Positions 18,186 to 26,745 are shown, counted from the stretch's first letter. The stretch: DNA of 64,000 nt from Alphaproteobacteria bacterium (GCA_023898745.1 CP060237.1:434001-498000); one strand, 5' to 3'. The notes: generated by a model from the letters alone, not told the origin. Numbers and translations are program-made.

Positions 18186-18231
18186 ATAAAAAATAGTCAG
18201 TATTTTAATATAGGAATTTATTTTCTTGGAT

Positions 18232-18687
18232 TCAAGATTCTAAACGAAATTGTCTACGATAGCTTGCTGCGCCAATGCCAGCACTTACGGCTAGATTTAA
18301 AGATCGGTCGTTGATAGGAATGCGAACAACCTCTTGACAAGCATCCATAATGCTTTGCGGTACACCCGTGCTTTCTTTTCCAAAAAGCAGTATGTCAGTT
18401 TTGCGAAAACGAAAATCGTAAAGTGAAGTCTTGCCACTGGTATCAAATAACACAATGCGATCTTTTTTCTTCTGTGTGAAATCATGAAAATCTTGATGAT
18501 GTTCGATTTTCGCTCTGGCAACATAATCCATACCAGCGCGTTTAAGTTGCGCATCTGAAAAAATAAATCCTAAAGGGTGAATGAGATCAATACTCATATC
18601 AAAACATTGCGCGAGACGGATAATTGTTCCGACGTTTTGTGCGATTTCAGGTTGATAGAGGGCAATAGAGCCGATGGGAGTCGTCAT
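18232..18687 (-). CDS. trmL: tRNA (cytidine(34)-2'-O)-methyltransferase
   Basis: A SPOUT-class methyltransferase that modifies the wobble ribose of leucine tRNAs. The knot motifs are visible: LFGKESTGVP at 102-110, RIPIND near 122-127 and SLNLAVSAGIGAASYR at 129-144. At 151 residues it is the standard minimal TrmL. The start codon and second codon (ATGACG) are the terminal bases of the family 1 repeat at 18682-18757, so translation begins inside a mobile repeat. Confidence 0.9.
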   Translation of the reverse strand: MTTPIGSIALYQPEIAQNVGTIIRLAQCFDMSIDLIHPLGFIFSDAQLKRAGMDYVARAKIEHHQDFHDFTQKKKDRIVLFDTSGKTSLYDFRFRKTDILLFGKESTGVPQSIMDACQEVVRIPINDRSLNLAVSAGIGAASYRRQFRLES

Positions 18688-18757
18688 AGCGAGACCTCGA
18701 AGAGGGTGTCGTGGCTATCCATGAATGGCCACAGCGCTAACGCGCTTCGCCATGACG
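18682..18757. repeat. Family 1 repeat supplying the trmL start codon
   Basis: Reads CGTCATAGCGAG at one end and CGCCATGACGG at the other; the reverse complement of the left end provides ATGACG of trmL. The right hairpin is AGCGC/GCGCT. Confidence 0.85.
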
Positions 18758-18783
18758 GCGCTTTAATCCCCTTAGTCATAAAA

Positions 18784-20163
18784 TTAAAGCTCCAAACGGA
18801 AGCCTGTTGCAATGACGTAATTTGTTTTTCTATCTTTTTCTTCTTTTAGTCCTTCATGACTCCAAACAGCATTGCCTTCTGTATACCAAGTCAGACTTTC
18901 TCTCATTTGGTAAGCGTATCCTACTGTTCCAATTTTCAATGTGTCTGGTTTATCACCATCTTCTTTTTGTGCTGTTTTCTTCCAGGATGTTTGATATCCT
19001 AAACCTAAGCGATGCTTTGAATTCACTTGCCATGCAAGGCTCATGCTAAGAGATTTACCAGCCGTTGCTTTGCTTTCTGTAAAGTCTTTTTTAGCACCTT
19101 CTAGATAGCCAAGTTTTTTGTCTAACATAGGTAATTTGGAATCGCGACCATCCATCCACTCTACAGCGAAAGAAACGCACTTATATCCAATAAGGCCACT
19201 GAGCATGTAAGCTGCTGTTCCTGAATAGTCCTGTTTTCTTTTTTGTTCTACATCGTCTTGAAAAGTTCCTGTAATTTTAGTTCCTGCTGGTAGTTTTTCT
19301 TTGCCTACCGTAACGTCGCTTTTTACTTTAAATTCACGGTCTTTGTCTGCTTTATCTTTATAAGTCACATTCATTTGACTGTCACTGCTATAAATACCAG
19401 CTGCTGCTGCTTTCAAGTTCCAATCGCCAGATTTTTTGCCCCACATCAAAAGTGCAGTCACATAGTTTGTTCCAATGTCATTTCTTCTACCTTGTTTCGC
19501 AAAAGAGCTTTCTGTTGGTGCATAGCTCAAACCAACCTTAAAACCCTTATACTCAGGTGAAATATAGTTCACTTTCATAGAATATCCTGTTTGTCCAACA
19601 AGATCATTTGCTTTGTACCAACGACTTCCTGTGTTGTCTACTGCTGTTCCTAAATCTTCGGCAAAGTGGTGCTCAAGTCCGCCATCAATCCATACAGTCG
19701 GCATATTGCCTTGCGCTAATTTTGCATCGCATTCGTTGATAACATCTTTCACTTGTCCAAAGTGGAATGTTCCGTAGTTCTTATTTTCAAATTTTGCATA
19801 CAATTTATCTACATAAGAAAATATTTTCTTTTCACCTGGTTTGGAAGTGTCGTTAGAAATATCTAATCTCATAACAAAACCGGTATTCCAATCGCTATTA
19901 TTAGCTTTATAGTTTCCATCAAAGTTTACTTTTGCTTCAGGAATTCCAGTTGCCAGAGCGGGTTTTTGGCGATCATCCGCATTTTCTGGTTTTTTCTGCG
20001 TTGCTAGACTTGCTTCTGTTGTCAGAATTCCGCCAATTTTTAATGTTGCTTCACCGTCTTTAAAGGTTTTTTTGCCGCATATAAGGGTTTTCTTTTCTTG
20101 TGGTTTGTCAGTTTTTGTCACTGCTCCATTGCTTGCATTTAATAAAAAGTTCCAAAGAATCAT
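18784..20163 (-). CDS. Porin-like outer-membrane beta-barrel with ultra-short leader
   Basis: 459 residues with alternating polar/hydrophobic strands throughout (GFKVGLSYAPTESS, GTNYVTALLMWGK, SLSMSLAWQVNSKHRLGLGYQ, YVIATGFRLEL), typical of a Gram-negative general porin. The region before the barrel (residues 15-75) is polar and Lys-rich. The N-terminus MILWNFLLNASNGAVTK has only seven or so hydrophobic residues and no positive charge, too short for a classical Sec signal although a barrel must cross the inner membrane. The chain ends in Leu rather than the usual Phe. No upstream start lengthens the signal: the region before 20163 contains stops. Confidence 0.7.
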   Translation of the reverse strand: MILWNFLLNASNGAVTKTDKPQEKKTLICGKKTFKDGEATLKIGGILTTEASLATQKKPENADDRQKPALATGIPEAKVNFDGNYKANNSDWNTGFVMRLDISNDTSKPGEKKIFSYVDKLYAKFENKNYGTFHFGQVKDVINECDAKLAQGNMPTVWIDGGLEHHFAEDLGTAVDNTGSRWYKANDLVGQTGYSMKVNYISPEYKGFKVGLSYAPTESSFAKQGRRNDIGTNYVTALLMWGKKSGDWNLKAAAAGIYSSDSQMNVTYKDKADKDREFKVKSDVTVGKEKLPAGTKITGTFQDDVEQKRKQDYSGTAAYMLSGLIGYKCVSFAVEWMDGRDSKLPMLDKKLGYLEGAKKDFTESKATAGKSLSMSLAWQVNSKHRLGLGYQTSWKKTAQKEDGDKPDTLKIGTVGYAYQMRESLTWYTEGNAVWSHEGLKEEKDRKTNYVIATGFRLEL

Positions 20164-20246
20164 CGATATTCTAAGATGTATTACACTACTTTATTATCTC
20201 AGCAAATGCGTTAATGATGCAATACCTCTTCTCTGCGTTGAGATGT

Positions 20247-20279
20247 TGTCATGGCGAGCGAAGCTCCTCGTGATGACGT
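20247..20279. repeat. Family 1 repeat, internally deleted
   Basis: Only the outer arms remain: TGTCATGGCGAGCG joined to CTCCTCGTGATGACG. Lies between the porin-like gene and the pilin-like gene. Confidence 0.7.
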
Positions 20280-20322
20280 TAATCTTCATTTAAGTTTTGC
20301 TCCTCTAAACTAAAAACAAAAA

Positions 20323-20841
20323 ATGCAAAAATTAAAAGCCTTTTCCCTCATTGAAATCAGTGTGTGCCTCATCATTATGGGTGTTCTTATGTCTATGGTT
20401 TTATCCACATCCAATATCATCCAAAAGCGAATCTATTACCAAAAAGTGTCCGAGGCTTTAAAAAATGCAGAAGCAAATTTGGCAGGATATGTGTATAAAT
20501 ATAAAAAATTTCCTGCACCTGAGGGGCGTGTGGTGCATGAATATGGTGCTGTAAAAGGGGATTTTCCTTCTAAAGAATTTGGACCAACATCCGTTAAGAT
20601 TGAGTATTACGTGGATGAACGTATTTTGATAGAGAGTGAAGATTTAAGTAGAATTCGAAAATGCAGCGACAATAAAATGAATGATGTAATCCCATCTCAT
20701 CTTGCGATCGCATTTGTATTAAAACATAAAGATCAAATGACATATATGACATGCTCAGGATTTTTAATGCGCTATTTTAGTCATGTAAAAGAAAATCCTG
20801 TTTTCACGCATGTGCCAGGCGCGCCTGTTTTTCAGAAATAA
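20323..20841 (+). CDS. Type IV pilin-like / pseudopilin protein
   Basis: A prepilin-type N-terminus: short basic leader MQKLKA, then FSLIEISVCLIIMGVLMSMVL with Glu at position 5 of the mature chain (Glu11). The cleavage residue is Ala6 instead of the usual Gly, which prepilin peptidases sometimes tolerate. The remaining 140 residues are a polar domain without a recognised subfamily, with two cysteines (CSDNK and TCSGF) that could form a disulfide. No other pilus or type II secretion genes are in the window, so it is an orphan minor pilin candidate. Confidence 0.7.
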   Translation: MQKLKAFSLIEISVCLIIMGVLMSMVLSTSNIIQKRIYYQKVSEALKNAEANLAGYVYKYKKFPAPEGRVVHEYGAVKGDFPSKEFGPTSVKIEYYVDERILIESEDLSRIRKCSDNKMNDVIPSHLAIAFVLKHKDQMTYMTCSGFLMRYFSHVKENPVFTHVPGAPVFQK

Positions 20842-20849
20842 TTACACTC

Positions 20850-20932
20850 CGTCATCCTGAGTGAGCGTAGCGATCGAAGGACCTTCCTGAGGTGGACTCG
20901 AGAAGATCCTTCGCCTTCGGCTCAGGATGACG
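20850..20932. repeat. Family 2 palindromic repeat
   Basis: CGTCATCCTGAG at the left and CTCAGGATGACG at the right, with inner GATCGAAGGACC and GATCCTTCG blocks. Lies between the pilin-like gene and tRNA-Ser. Confidence 0.9.
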
Positions 20933-20945
20933 GAAGTATAATCGG

Positions 20946-21034
20946 CGGAGAGAGAGGGATTCGAACCCTCGATACGGGGAAACCCGTATACACGCTTTCC
21001 AGGCGTGCTCCTTCAACCACTCGGACACCTCTCC
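20946..21034 (-). tRNA. tRNA-Ser (GGA)
   Basis: Class II tRNA of 89 bases with acceptor GGAGAGG, a long variable arm, anticodon loop CTGGAAA and T-loop GGTTCGAATCC. The CCA end is not encoded (the genome reads CCG). Confidence 0.95.
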
Positions 21035-21146
21035 TTGAGGTTAGTATAGACAAAAAATAGCCCAAGTACACGTATTTTTTTATATGAGGTTGGTTTATAG
21101 CAATAGAATGAGGATTATAGACAGGTCGTTATCCCGAATTAGACCC

Positions 21147-21217
21147 CGTCATCCTGAGATTAACTTGGAAAGATTCTTCGCTACGCTCAGAATGACGGGG
21201 TTTGGCTCAGAATGACG
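21147..21217. repeat. Family 2 repeat with duplicated right arm
   Basis: CGTCATCCTGAG, then GATTCTTCG, then CTCAGAATGACG, followed at once by a second copy of the right arm CTCAGAATGACG. Confidence 0.8.
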
Positions 21218-21233
21218 AAGTAAGGAAATGTAA

Positions 21234-22328
21234 ATGTTTATTATCAAAGATCCCGTTGTTCTAAGCGCCACACTGTCACAAAAAGAAAATCATCCACCCA
21301 AACTGATTATCCAAAAACCTATACATGCGCCTTATAGAGAACATATCGAAATTCTAAGCATGTTTGAAGGCATGTTATCTAATATTATGGTCAAAGATGA
21401 TATACGGATTTTAGAGTATGTAATGCCATTTCAAAATCCAACTACTGCATCAAAAGAGGTTATGTTTGGCAATCCAGATCATCCCAATTCTCATCTTGAA
21501 GATACAGAACATACTTGGCATTTTAATCGTCGCACAAAAAAAGTTGAATTATCGCATATTGTTACAGGGTTACGCACACATAAGATTGAAGGGCCAATTT
21601 TACTGTCTCAAACAAAGCGTCCACACAATCTCAAAGCAACAGTAACCGCAAAATGGATTTATGAGCAGAATATTATGATGGATCTCATGCCATATATTGG
21701 GCCGCATATTGACACATATACTCCTGTTCATGGATTGCACAGTTCAGAAGAGCTAGAAATCAAAGGTCCATACGATGGCAAAACATATTTGAAAAAGATA
21801 CGACAAAAAGGACCTTTTTATCATGCAATAAAACATAAAACACCAACAGAGGAATCGTTGGAATATAAGCTGGATTATAAGAGTGATCAAACAGAAGAAT
21901 TAGTGTTTCATATTGCACAGGCTTATGGAGAAGCATTTTTAGATACGCTAGAAGGGGAAAAATGGAAAGCGCATATCAAGAAGATGTTATTTCGTATGCA
22001 TTTACTTCAGTGTCGTTGCGAATTCATAACAGTTCAAGTGCCATTTTTAGACGTAACCTTAGATGATGAAATTGTGATGGGAGATAAAAGAGGAAAGGTT
22101 GTGGAATATAGTATGACGCCTTTTTTAACTGTGATTACATTTGCTGTACATAAAGATGCGCCTTATGCGTTACGAGAAAGCGCGTTACAGACAGTAAGAG
22201 AAGTAAAAGAAAATGCGATTGTTGTGAAAGTGAAAAGTGATGCTGTGGTTCAAGAAGAGTTTTTAGCGCAGAAAGGGTCTGTAAAAGATTTGCCGAGGAC
22301 GGTGGTTGAAGTCACATCGTCATCCTGA
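21234..22328 (+). CDS. Hypothetical protein, stop codon from a repeat
   Basis: 364 residues, no family recognised. It has a good AAGGAAA ribosome site nine bases before ATG 21234. The sequence is mixed alpha/beta without signal peptide or membrane segment. Motif-like stretches are FGNPDHPNSHLEDTEHTWHF and FLDVTLDDEIVMGDKRGKVVEY; the latter looks like a small beta domain such as those in phage baseplate or tail proteins, but this is weak. The end is unusual: the last codons TCG TCA TCC TGA are the start of a family 2 repeat, which therefore supplies the stop. Confidence 0.6.
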   Translation: MFIIKDPVVLSATLSQKENHPPKLIIQKPIHAPYREHIEILSMFEGMLSNIMVKDDIRILEYVMPFQNPTTASKEVMFGNPDHPNSHLEDTEHTWHFNRRTKKVELSHIVTGLRTHKIEGPILLSQTKRPHNLKATVTAKWIYEQNIMMDLMPYIGPHIDTYTPVHGLHSSEELEIKGPYDGKTYLKKIRQKGPFYHAIKHKTPTEESLEYKLDYKSDQTEELVFHIAQAYGEAFLDTLEGEKWKAHIKKMLFRMHLLQCRCEFITVQVPFLDVTLDDEIVMGDKRGKVVEYSMTPFLTVITFAVHKDAPYALRESALQTVREVKENAIVVKVKSDAVVQEEFLAQKGSVKDLPRTVVEVTSSS

Positions 22329-22406
22329 GCCGCAGGCGAAGGATCTTCTAAACAAGCAGAGTATGCCGTAGGAGGTCCTTTCGTCGCTCCGCTCCTCAGG
22401 ATGACG
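22318..22406. repeat. Family 2 repeat at 3' end of hypothetical gene
   Basis: CGTCATCCTGAGCC to CTCAGGATGACG with an inner GAAGGATCTTC and GGTCCTTTCG. Overlaps the coding end of the preceding gene by four codons. Confidence 0.88.
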
Positions 22407-22470
22407 CATAATGTTGCAATCCATTTATAAATCGTTTAAATTAAATGTGAATTAATTTTTAGATATATTC

Positions 22471-23835
22471 ATGCTATTTGCATTGCTCGGGTTAATCTGT
22501 GTTTGTATTTTGGTAGGCATTATTACGAGCCGAAATATTAAGGATCTCAGCGGTTTTACAGTTGTGCCCACAAGTTTTTTTCCTTTAATTTGCACAATTG
22601 TTGCATCATTTATCGGTGGTGGATCTATCATTGGAAACATCGAAAAAGGTTTTCATCATGGCATAGCACCTTTAATTGGTTTCTTAGGGTTTCCGCTTCA
22701 AATTATATTGGTTGGTATGTTCATTGCGCCAAAACGAATGAAGGCCTTAACAGTTGGAGATATTTTTGAGCAACATTACGGAAAATTTGCAAAAATTTTT
22801 GTTGGGGTGATGTGGGTGATTTATAGCTTAGGGATTATTACCGCTATGAGTTATTCTATGGGATTGGTATTGGAACCTTTCATTCCTTTGTCGCGCACGC
22901 ATTTAACAATCGTGAATGTTGTGACAGTTGTATTTTATTGTTATTTTGGTGGAATAAAAGCGGTTGTTTGGACAGATGTTTTACAGTTCTTGCTGATGAT
23001 CATTGGCATACCATTGGCACTTTTCTACATTGTTGGAGAATTTGGTGGTATGCATAATTTTATGTTGCATGTCCCAGATCAACATTGGCGTGTTTTGGAT
23101 AATTATTCTTATGCGAAAGTAACTTGCATTTTCTTAGGATTTTTATTTGGAGATGCTTTAATTCCTCCGATTATTCAAAGAATCAATATGGCGAAATCCA
23201 ACCGTGAAGCAAGAAATAGTTTTTTTGTCTCAGCTGTGTTTATTGTGATTTTTGCTGCAGTTTCAAATTTGTGGGGCATAGGCCTTGCTGCATCTAATAC
23301 AGATGTTTCAGGTGGGATTTTAAATAACTTTCTTATGACCACGCCATTTTCCTTAAACGTGCTCATTGTTCTTGGATTGATTGCGGCAATTTTATCCTCA
23401 GCTGATAGTTATTTAAATATGGCGGCCGCAACCTTCGTGAATGATATTTTGAAACCTCTTGAAGTTAAAATAGATGACTTAAAAGCAGCGAGATATCTTA
23501 CAATCACGTTTGGTTGTATCGCGCTTTTCTTTGCTTTATGGGTGAACGCATCAGTATTTGATATGTTGTTATTTATCTATAAATTCTGGGGTCCGATATT
23601 TTTAATGCCTTTGATCGGTATATATTTTAATCGCACAATTTCAACATCGCATTTTTATCTGATTGCAGCGTTTACAGTTGCTGTGATGGCAATCTGGGAT
23701 GTTATGGATATTGAGAGCGCAACAGATATTAGTAGTTTAGTTGTAGGTTTGGGCTTTAATTTCATTGCCTATGTTATCGCAAGGCGCTTCAAAATATATC
23801 ATCCGTCTTCGCTAATTTTGCGGAGCAAAATTTAA
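22471..23835 (+). CDS. Sodium:solute symporter (SSS family)
   Basis: A 12-13 helix inner-membrane symporter that uses the sodium gradient. Family marks: FIGGGSIIGNIEKGFHHG in helix 2, YCYFGGIKAVVWTDVLQ near 160 and AAILSSADSYLNMAAA near 308-323, which provides sodium ligands. The substrate cannot be told from sequence. The C-terminal residues YHPSSLILRSKI are encoded by the first bases of a family 3 repeat, so its native end is replaced. Fully hydrophobic from residue 1. Confidence 0.85.
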   Translation: MLFALLGLICVCILVGIITSRNIKDLSGFTVVPTSFFPLICTIVASFIGGGSIIGNIEKGFHHGIAPLIGFLGFPLQIILVGMFIAPKRMKALTVGDIFEQHYGKFAKIFVGVMWVIYSLGIITAMSYSMGLVLEPFIPLSRTHLTIVNVVTVVFYCYFGGIKAVVWTDVLQFLLMIIGIPLALFYIVGEFGGMHNFMLHVPDQHWRVLDNYSYAKVTCIFLGFLFGDALIPPIIQRINMAKSNREARNSFFVSAVFIVIFAAVSNLWGIGLAASNTDVSGGILNNFLMTTPFSLNVLIVLGLIAAILSSADSYLNMAAATFVNDILKPLEVKIDDLKAARYLTITFGCIALFFALWVNASVFDMLLFIYKFWGPIFLMPLIGIYFNRTISTSHFYLIAAFTVAVMAIWDVMDIESATDISSLVVGLGFNFIAYVIARRFKIYHPSSLILRSKI

Positions 23836-23920
23836 CTATGACGAGATGAGAAAATAATTTTTCTGGAGGTTTTAGCGTGCGAAGCAGATACCTCACCGAA
23901 ACTCAAAGGCGGGCTAAGTC
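23802..23920 (+). repeat. Family 3 repeat
   Basis: Begins CATCCGTCTTCGCTAATTTT, has hairpin TTTTGC/GCAAAA, then ACTATGACGAGATG, CGTGCGAAGC and ends near GGCGGGCTAA. It overlaps the end of the symporter gene and the stop of the small gene on the other strand. Its middle part is diverged. Confidence 0.75.
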
Positions 23921-24093
23921 CTTCTTGTGGCGTAAGCTACCAAAACAGTGGTAGATTCTCCAAAACCAAGTCCTGATAAAAGCAGTGTGAGGTACATGAT
24001 AATAGGATGTGATTTGTGACCATTGAGAGTGATCAATCTCATTAACGCAACGGATGCAGCTAGTCTAATAATTGCGGTTGTTATAGGTGTCAT
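23914..24093 (-). CDS. Small two-helix membrane protein, holin-like
   Basis: 59 residues with two hydrophobic segments (about 5-22 and 31-53) separated by a polar turn LNGHKSHP. Its ATG overlaps the stop of the 107-residue upstream gene (ATGA), a strong sign of a coupled operon. Size and topology recall phage holins, but there is no specific motif; an unrelated small membrane protein is equally possible. Its stop lies in the end of the family 3 repeat. Confidence 0.5.
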   Translation of the reverse strand: MTPITTAIIRLAASVALMRLITLNGHKSHPIIMYLTLLLSGLGFGESTTVLVAYATRRT

Positions 24094-24413
24094 CCCGTAG
24101 CCTCATTCTGCTCAGTTTTTCCTGTTAGAAATTCTTGAAGTGTTACACCTCTTTGTGCTTCGAATCCATAGAATACAGCAGGTGCGTATGTTAAAATATC
24201 GACCCAAGAGGGGCTGTCATCTCCAAGAACATTTTTATAAGGGGTAAACAAAGGGATTAATACAAAAAAGAATATGTTAGAGAAATTGATGTAACTTAGG
24301 ATGCGTAACATTCTTAATACACTGTCATCATCAAGAAAAAATAACATCACCACAGGTGTGATCATCACCGCAAATAAAAAGAAATTTAATGGGGCGGATA
24401 GGGCGAATTTCAT
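24090..24413 (-). CDS. Small membrane protein, partner of the downstream gene
   Basis: 107 residues with two strong hydrophobic segments (about 8-26 and 38-58), a soluble Asp/Pro-rich stretch and a weaker segment near 73-84. No family recognised. The stop overlaps the start of the 59-residue gene, so the two are made together. A family 1 repeat starts about 20 bases upstream. Confidence 0.55.
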   Translation of the reverse strand: MKFALSAPLNFFLFAVMITPVVMLFFLDDDSVLRMLRILSYINFSNIFFFVLIPLFTPYKNVLGDDSPSWVDILTYAPAVFYGFEAQRGVTLQEFLTGKTEQNEATG

Positions 24414-24432
24414 TTTTCTCCGTTGAGTAAGG

Positions 24433-24507
24433 CGTCATCACGAGGAGCGGAGCGATGGAGTGATCCATGGATGGCCACGATTTTCTTACGAAAATCTCGC
24501 TATGACG
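24433..24507. repeat. Family 1 repeat (cluster copy 1)
   Basis: First of a run of family 1 elements filling 24414-25010. The right hairpin is GATTTTC/GAAAATC, unlike neighbours but perfectly paired. Confidence 0.9.
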
Positions 24508-24520
24508 ATGCTCAGAGAAT

Positions 24521-24586
24521 CGTCATCACGAGAGACGAAGTCTCGTGGTGATCATTATGGATGGCCACGCTGCACTCGCCATGACG
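24521..24586. repeat. Family 1 repeat (cluster copy 2)
   Basis: Left stem AGAC/GTCT with GAA loop; outer ends CGTCATCACGAG and CTCGCCATGACG. Between this copy and the next (24587-24730) is AT-rich sequence without a visible gene. Confidence 0.9.
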
Positions 24587-24730
24587 GCGCGATATTATAC
24601 CCCTATTATATAAAATATTTCTCAAATTTAAAAGAAAATAAGTTGAAAAGTTGTTTTGATTTTTTTCGTGTGTGTGAAGTGGATAGAGATATGGTATAAT
24701 TTCGCGCCCTCATGAGGAGCGTGAACTTAC

Positions 24731-24823
24731 CGTCATCACGAGGGGTGTGAACTTACCGTCATCACGAGGGACGAAGTCCCGTGGTGAACCATTATGGATG
24801 GCCACGCTACGCTCGCCATGACG
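24731..24823. repeat. Family 1 repeat with duplicated 26-base left arm (cluster copy 3)
   Basis: A solo left arm CGTCATCACGAGGGGTGTGA of period 26 is followed at 24757 by a complete element with left stem GGGAC/GTCCC. Confidence 0.88.
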
Positions 24824-24835
24824 GCGTCCGGAAGT

Positions 24836-24908
24836 CGTCATCACGAGGAACTTCGCTCCGTGGTGATCCATGGATTGCCACGCGTTCTATCGAACGCTCG
24901 CAATGACG
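24836..24908. repeat. Family 1 repeat (cluster copy 4)
   Basis: Right hairpin GCGTTC/GAACGC, outer pair TTGCC with CGCAA, showing paired change relative to the GGCC/CGCC copies. Confidence 0.9.
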
Positions 24909-24926
24909 TGATGACGCGCTCAGAAT

Positions 24927-25010
24927 CGTCATCACGAGGCGCGTAGCGACGTGGTGATCCATTATCCATTATGGATAGTCACGATTTTCTTCGAAAATCT
25001 CGCCATGACG
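24927..25010. repeat. Family 1 repeat (cluster copy 5)
   Basis: Longer copy in which the central ATCCATT is duplicated; right hairpin GATTTTC/GAAAATC as in copy 1. Between it and the next gene there are 78 bases with no further feature seen. Confidence 0.88.
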
Positions 25011-25088
25011 ATTGTGCAGTTACATCCAACAGTTGTGTTGGTTTTTTTTCTATGCACAAAATAAATATACACGTGTTGTAATTCACTC

Positions 25089-26585
25089 ATGCTTTTATTT
25101 CTGCACACGAAGATTCAAGGCCCATTTTTCGCCCTGTATGTGGGTGGTATGTGGAACCGTGCGACGCATGAGTATAAGCGTGAGACGCCGAAGGATACGT
25201 ATAAGTCGCAGTGGGATGCAGAAGATTTTGTAGATCAATGGATTAGCAGAGAATTGCGAGATAAAGCGACACTAGATTCTATTGAGCTTCCATCTGCAAA
25301 TGCCTTAAATGCTAAGCGAGCTTCTTTTCAATTAAAAGAGATTCAGCAGGATGTAGCTAATGCGTATGATAAAAGCATAAGTAAATACGACAAAACGACC
25401 AACCCAGCCGGTTTTTCGCTTTCAGGAGAGTTATGGGGAGGGGATAAGAGTTCAGAAGGTGCAGATAAATATGGCTATGCTAAAATATACAGACCTTTAG
25501 ATACAATGACCAACCAATTGGGGGAAGATGCTGAAAAATTGGGATTTGGAGATCCTATAGATGCTAATAACAAACAATATTTTAAAGATATTTTTAAAGA
25601 CGCAGATGAGGAAAAAGCTAAGGGAAATTTAGGCTACTTTAAAGAAATATTAGATAACGGAATAAGTAAGTTAAATGTTGTTTCGGCTGCTGTTGGAACT
25701 GCAATTAATGATGTAGCGCGGGCCTCAAATAGAGATAGAAATATAAGGTTAAAGGGGTTGGTTGATAATGCCTTAGAAGCTTTAAAAAATGCTGACGTGC
25801 AGAGACAAAAGCATCTTAAGGCGACAATGGAAAAATATAAAGCATGGCTTACAAAAGAGCTTATGGTATTTTTTGAAGGTGCAAGTCCTTTCATTCCAAA
25901 AGGAGGTGATAAGCCTGTCTACAACAGCGAACAAGACGCAAGCAATGCGAAAGAGTGGGTAGAGCAAGAAGGCGCAGCCTACCCAGAAAACAAAATATCT
26001 CCCGTATTTGGTGCAAGCATTGGTTATATCAAAAGCTTTTCCGGGCAAGTGTTTGTCGGCATAGAAGTCGCGGCATTTAAGCCCATGTACGCCGTGCATT
26101 ATAAGTTACAAGTTGAGCAAGATAAGCAAAAAGAGGTTGCGCAAACGAATTACGGTCAGGTAGATGTTGATCTTAAGGTGAATATCAATCCATCATTCAT
26201 TATTGGAAAAGAGTTGAATCCATACACCAGCGTGTATGCAAAAGTTGGCGGCATGTTCACGCTTATGAATTTGAAGTATAACGTGAGAAATGAACATCCA
26301 CCATTTATGAAAGAAGATCGCTCCGCATTTACAACAGAGAAGCAATTTGAATTTCCAAAAAAAGATGGAGATCCGTTCTGGTTGATGGGCATATCAGGTG
26401 GCTTAGGCGCCATGTTTGTGAATGGTAATGTGATATGGTCGCTGGAATATAACTGCTCTTTTGCGCAACAAGCGGAGATTCGTAAATATGGCACGACAGA
26501 TGATGATCCACATATTCGTGGGTATGCATATTCGCACTTGGATCATCGTTTGATGATTCGCTGCATGATTATGAAGAGACTATAA
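25089..26585 (+). CDS. Outer-membrane beta-barrel protein with helical insert
   Basis: 498 residues. A first barrel-like strand (GPFFALYVGGMWNR, residues 11-24) is separated from the rest by a long helical, charged insert (about 40-290). From about 300 the strands follow one another (ISPVFGASIGYIKSFSG, QVFVGIEVAAFKP, GELNPYTSVYAKVGGMFTL-like, WLMGISGGLGAMFVNGNVIWSLEYNCSF). This resembles small OmpA-like barrels split by an extracellular domain, which could be a surface adhesin or effector-like domain. The N-terminus MLLFLHTKIQ has only five hydrophobic residues before the barrel, again too short for a usual signal peptide. No ribosome site is visible before ATG 25089. Confidence 0.6.
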   Translation: MLLFLHTKIQGPFFALYVGGMWNRATHEYKRETPKDTYKSQWDAEDFVDQWISRELRDKATLDSIELPSANALNAKRASFQLKEIQQDVANAYDKSISKYDKTTNPAGFSLSGELWGGDKSSEGADKYGYAKIYRPLDTMTNQLGEDAEKLGFGDPIDANNKQYFKDIFKDADEEKAKGNLGYFKEILDNGISKLNVVSAAVGTAINDVARASNRDRNIRLKGLVDNALEALKNADVQRQKHLKATMEKYKAWLTKELMVFFEGASPFIPKGGDKPVYNSEQDASNAKEWVEQEGAAYPENKISPVFGASIGYIKSFSGQVFVGIEVAAFKPMYAVHYKLQVEQDKQKEVAQTNYGQVDVDLKVNINPSFIIGKELNPYTSVYAKVGGMFTLMNLKYNVRNEHPPFMKEDRSAFTTEKQFEFPKKDGDPFWLMGISGGLGAMFVNGNVIWSLEYNCSFAQQAEIRKYGTTDDDPHIRGYAYSHLDHRLMIRCMIMKRL

Positions 26586-26600
26586 GCGCAAGGGGGGGTG

Positions 26601-26685
26601 CGTCATGGCGAACGCGCCGTAGCGTAAGTGTGGGCGGTGTGGCCCCATAATGGATCACCACGTCGCTGCGCTCCTCGTGATGACG
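26601..26685. repeat. Family 1 palindromic repeat
   Basis: Reversed copy with a diverged, enlarged first hairpin; ends in CTCGTGATGACG. Directly downstream of the barrel gene. Confidence 0.8.
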
Positions 26686-26697
26686 ACTTCCGGGCGC

Positions 26698-26745
26698 CGT
26701 CATGGCGAGCGTAGCGTGGCCATCCATAATTTCCTCGTGATGACG
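26698..26745. repeat. Family 1 repeat, left hairpin lost
   Basis: CGTCATGGCGAGCGTAGCG, TGGCCATCCATAAT and then directly CTCGTGATGACG; one of the two hairpins is deleted. Confidence 0.8.

Noticed and set aside
24460..24699. 79-codon plus-strand frame in the repeat cluster
   Set aside because: Its first half is family 1 repeat sequence; nothing supports translation.
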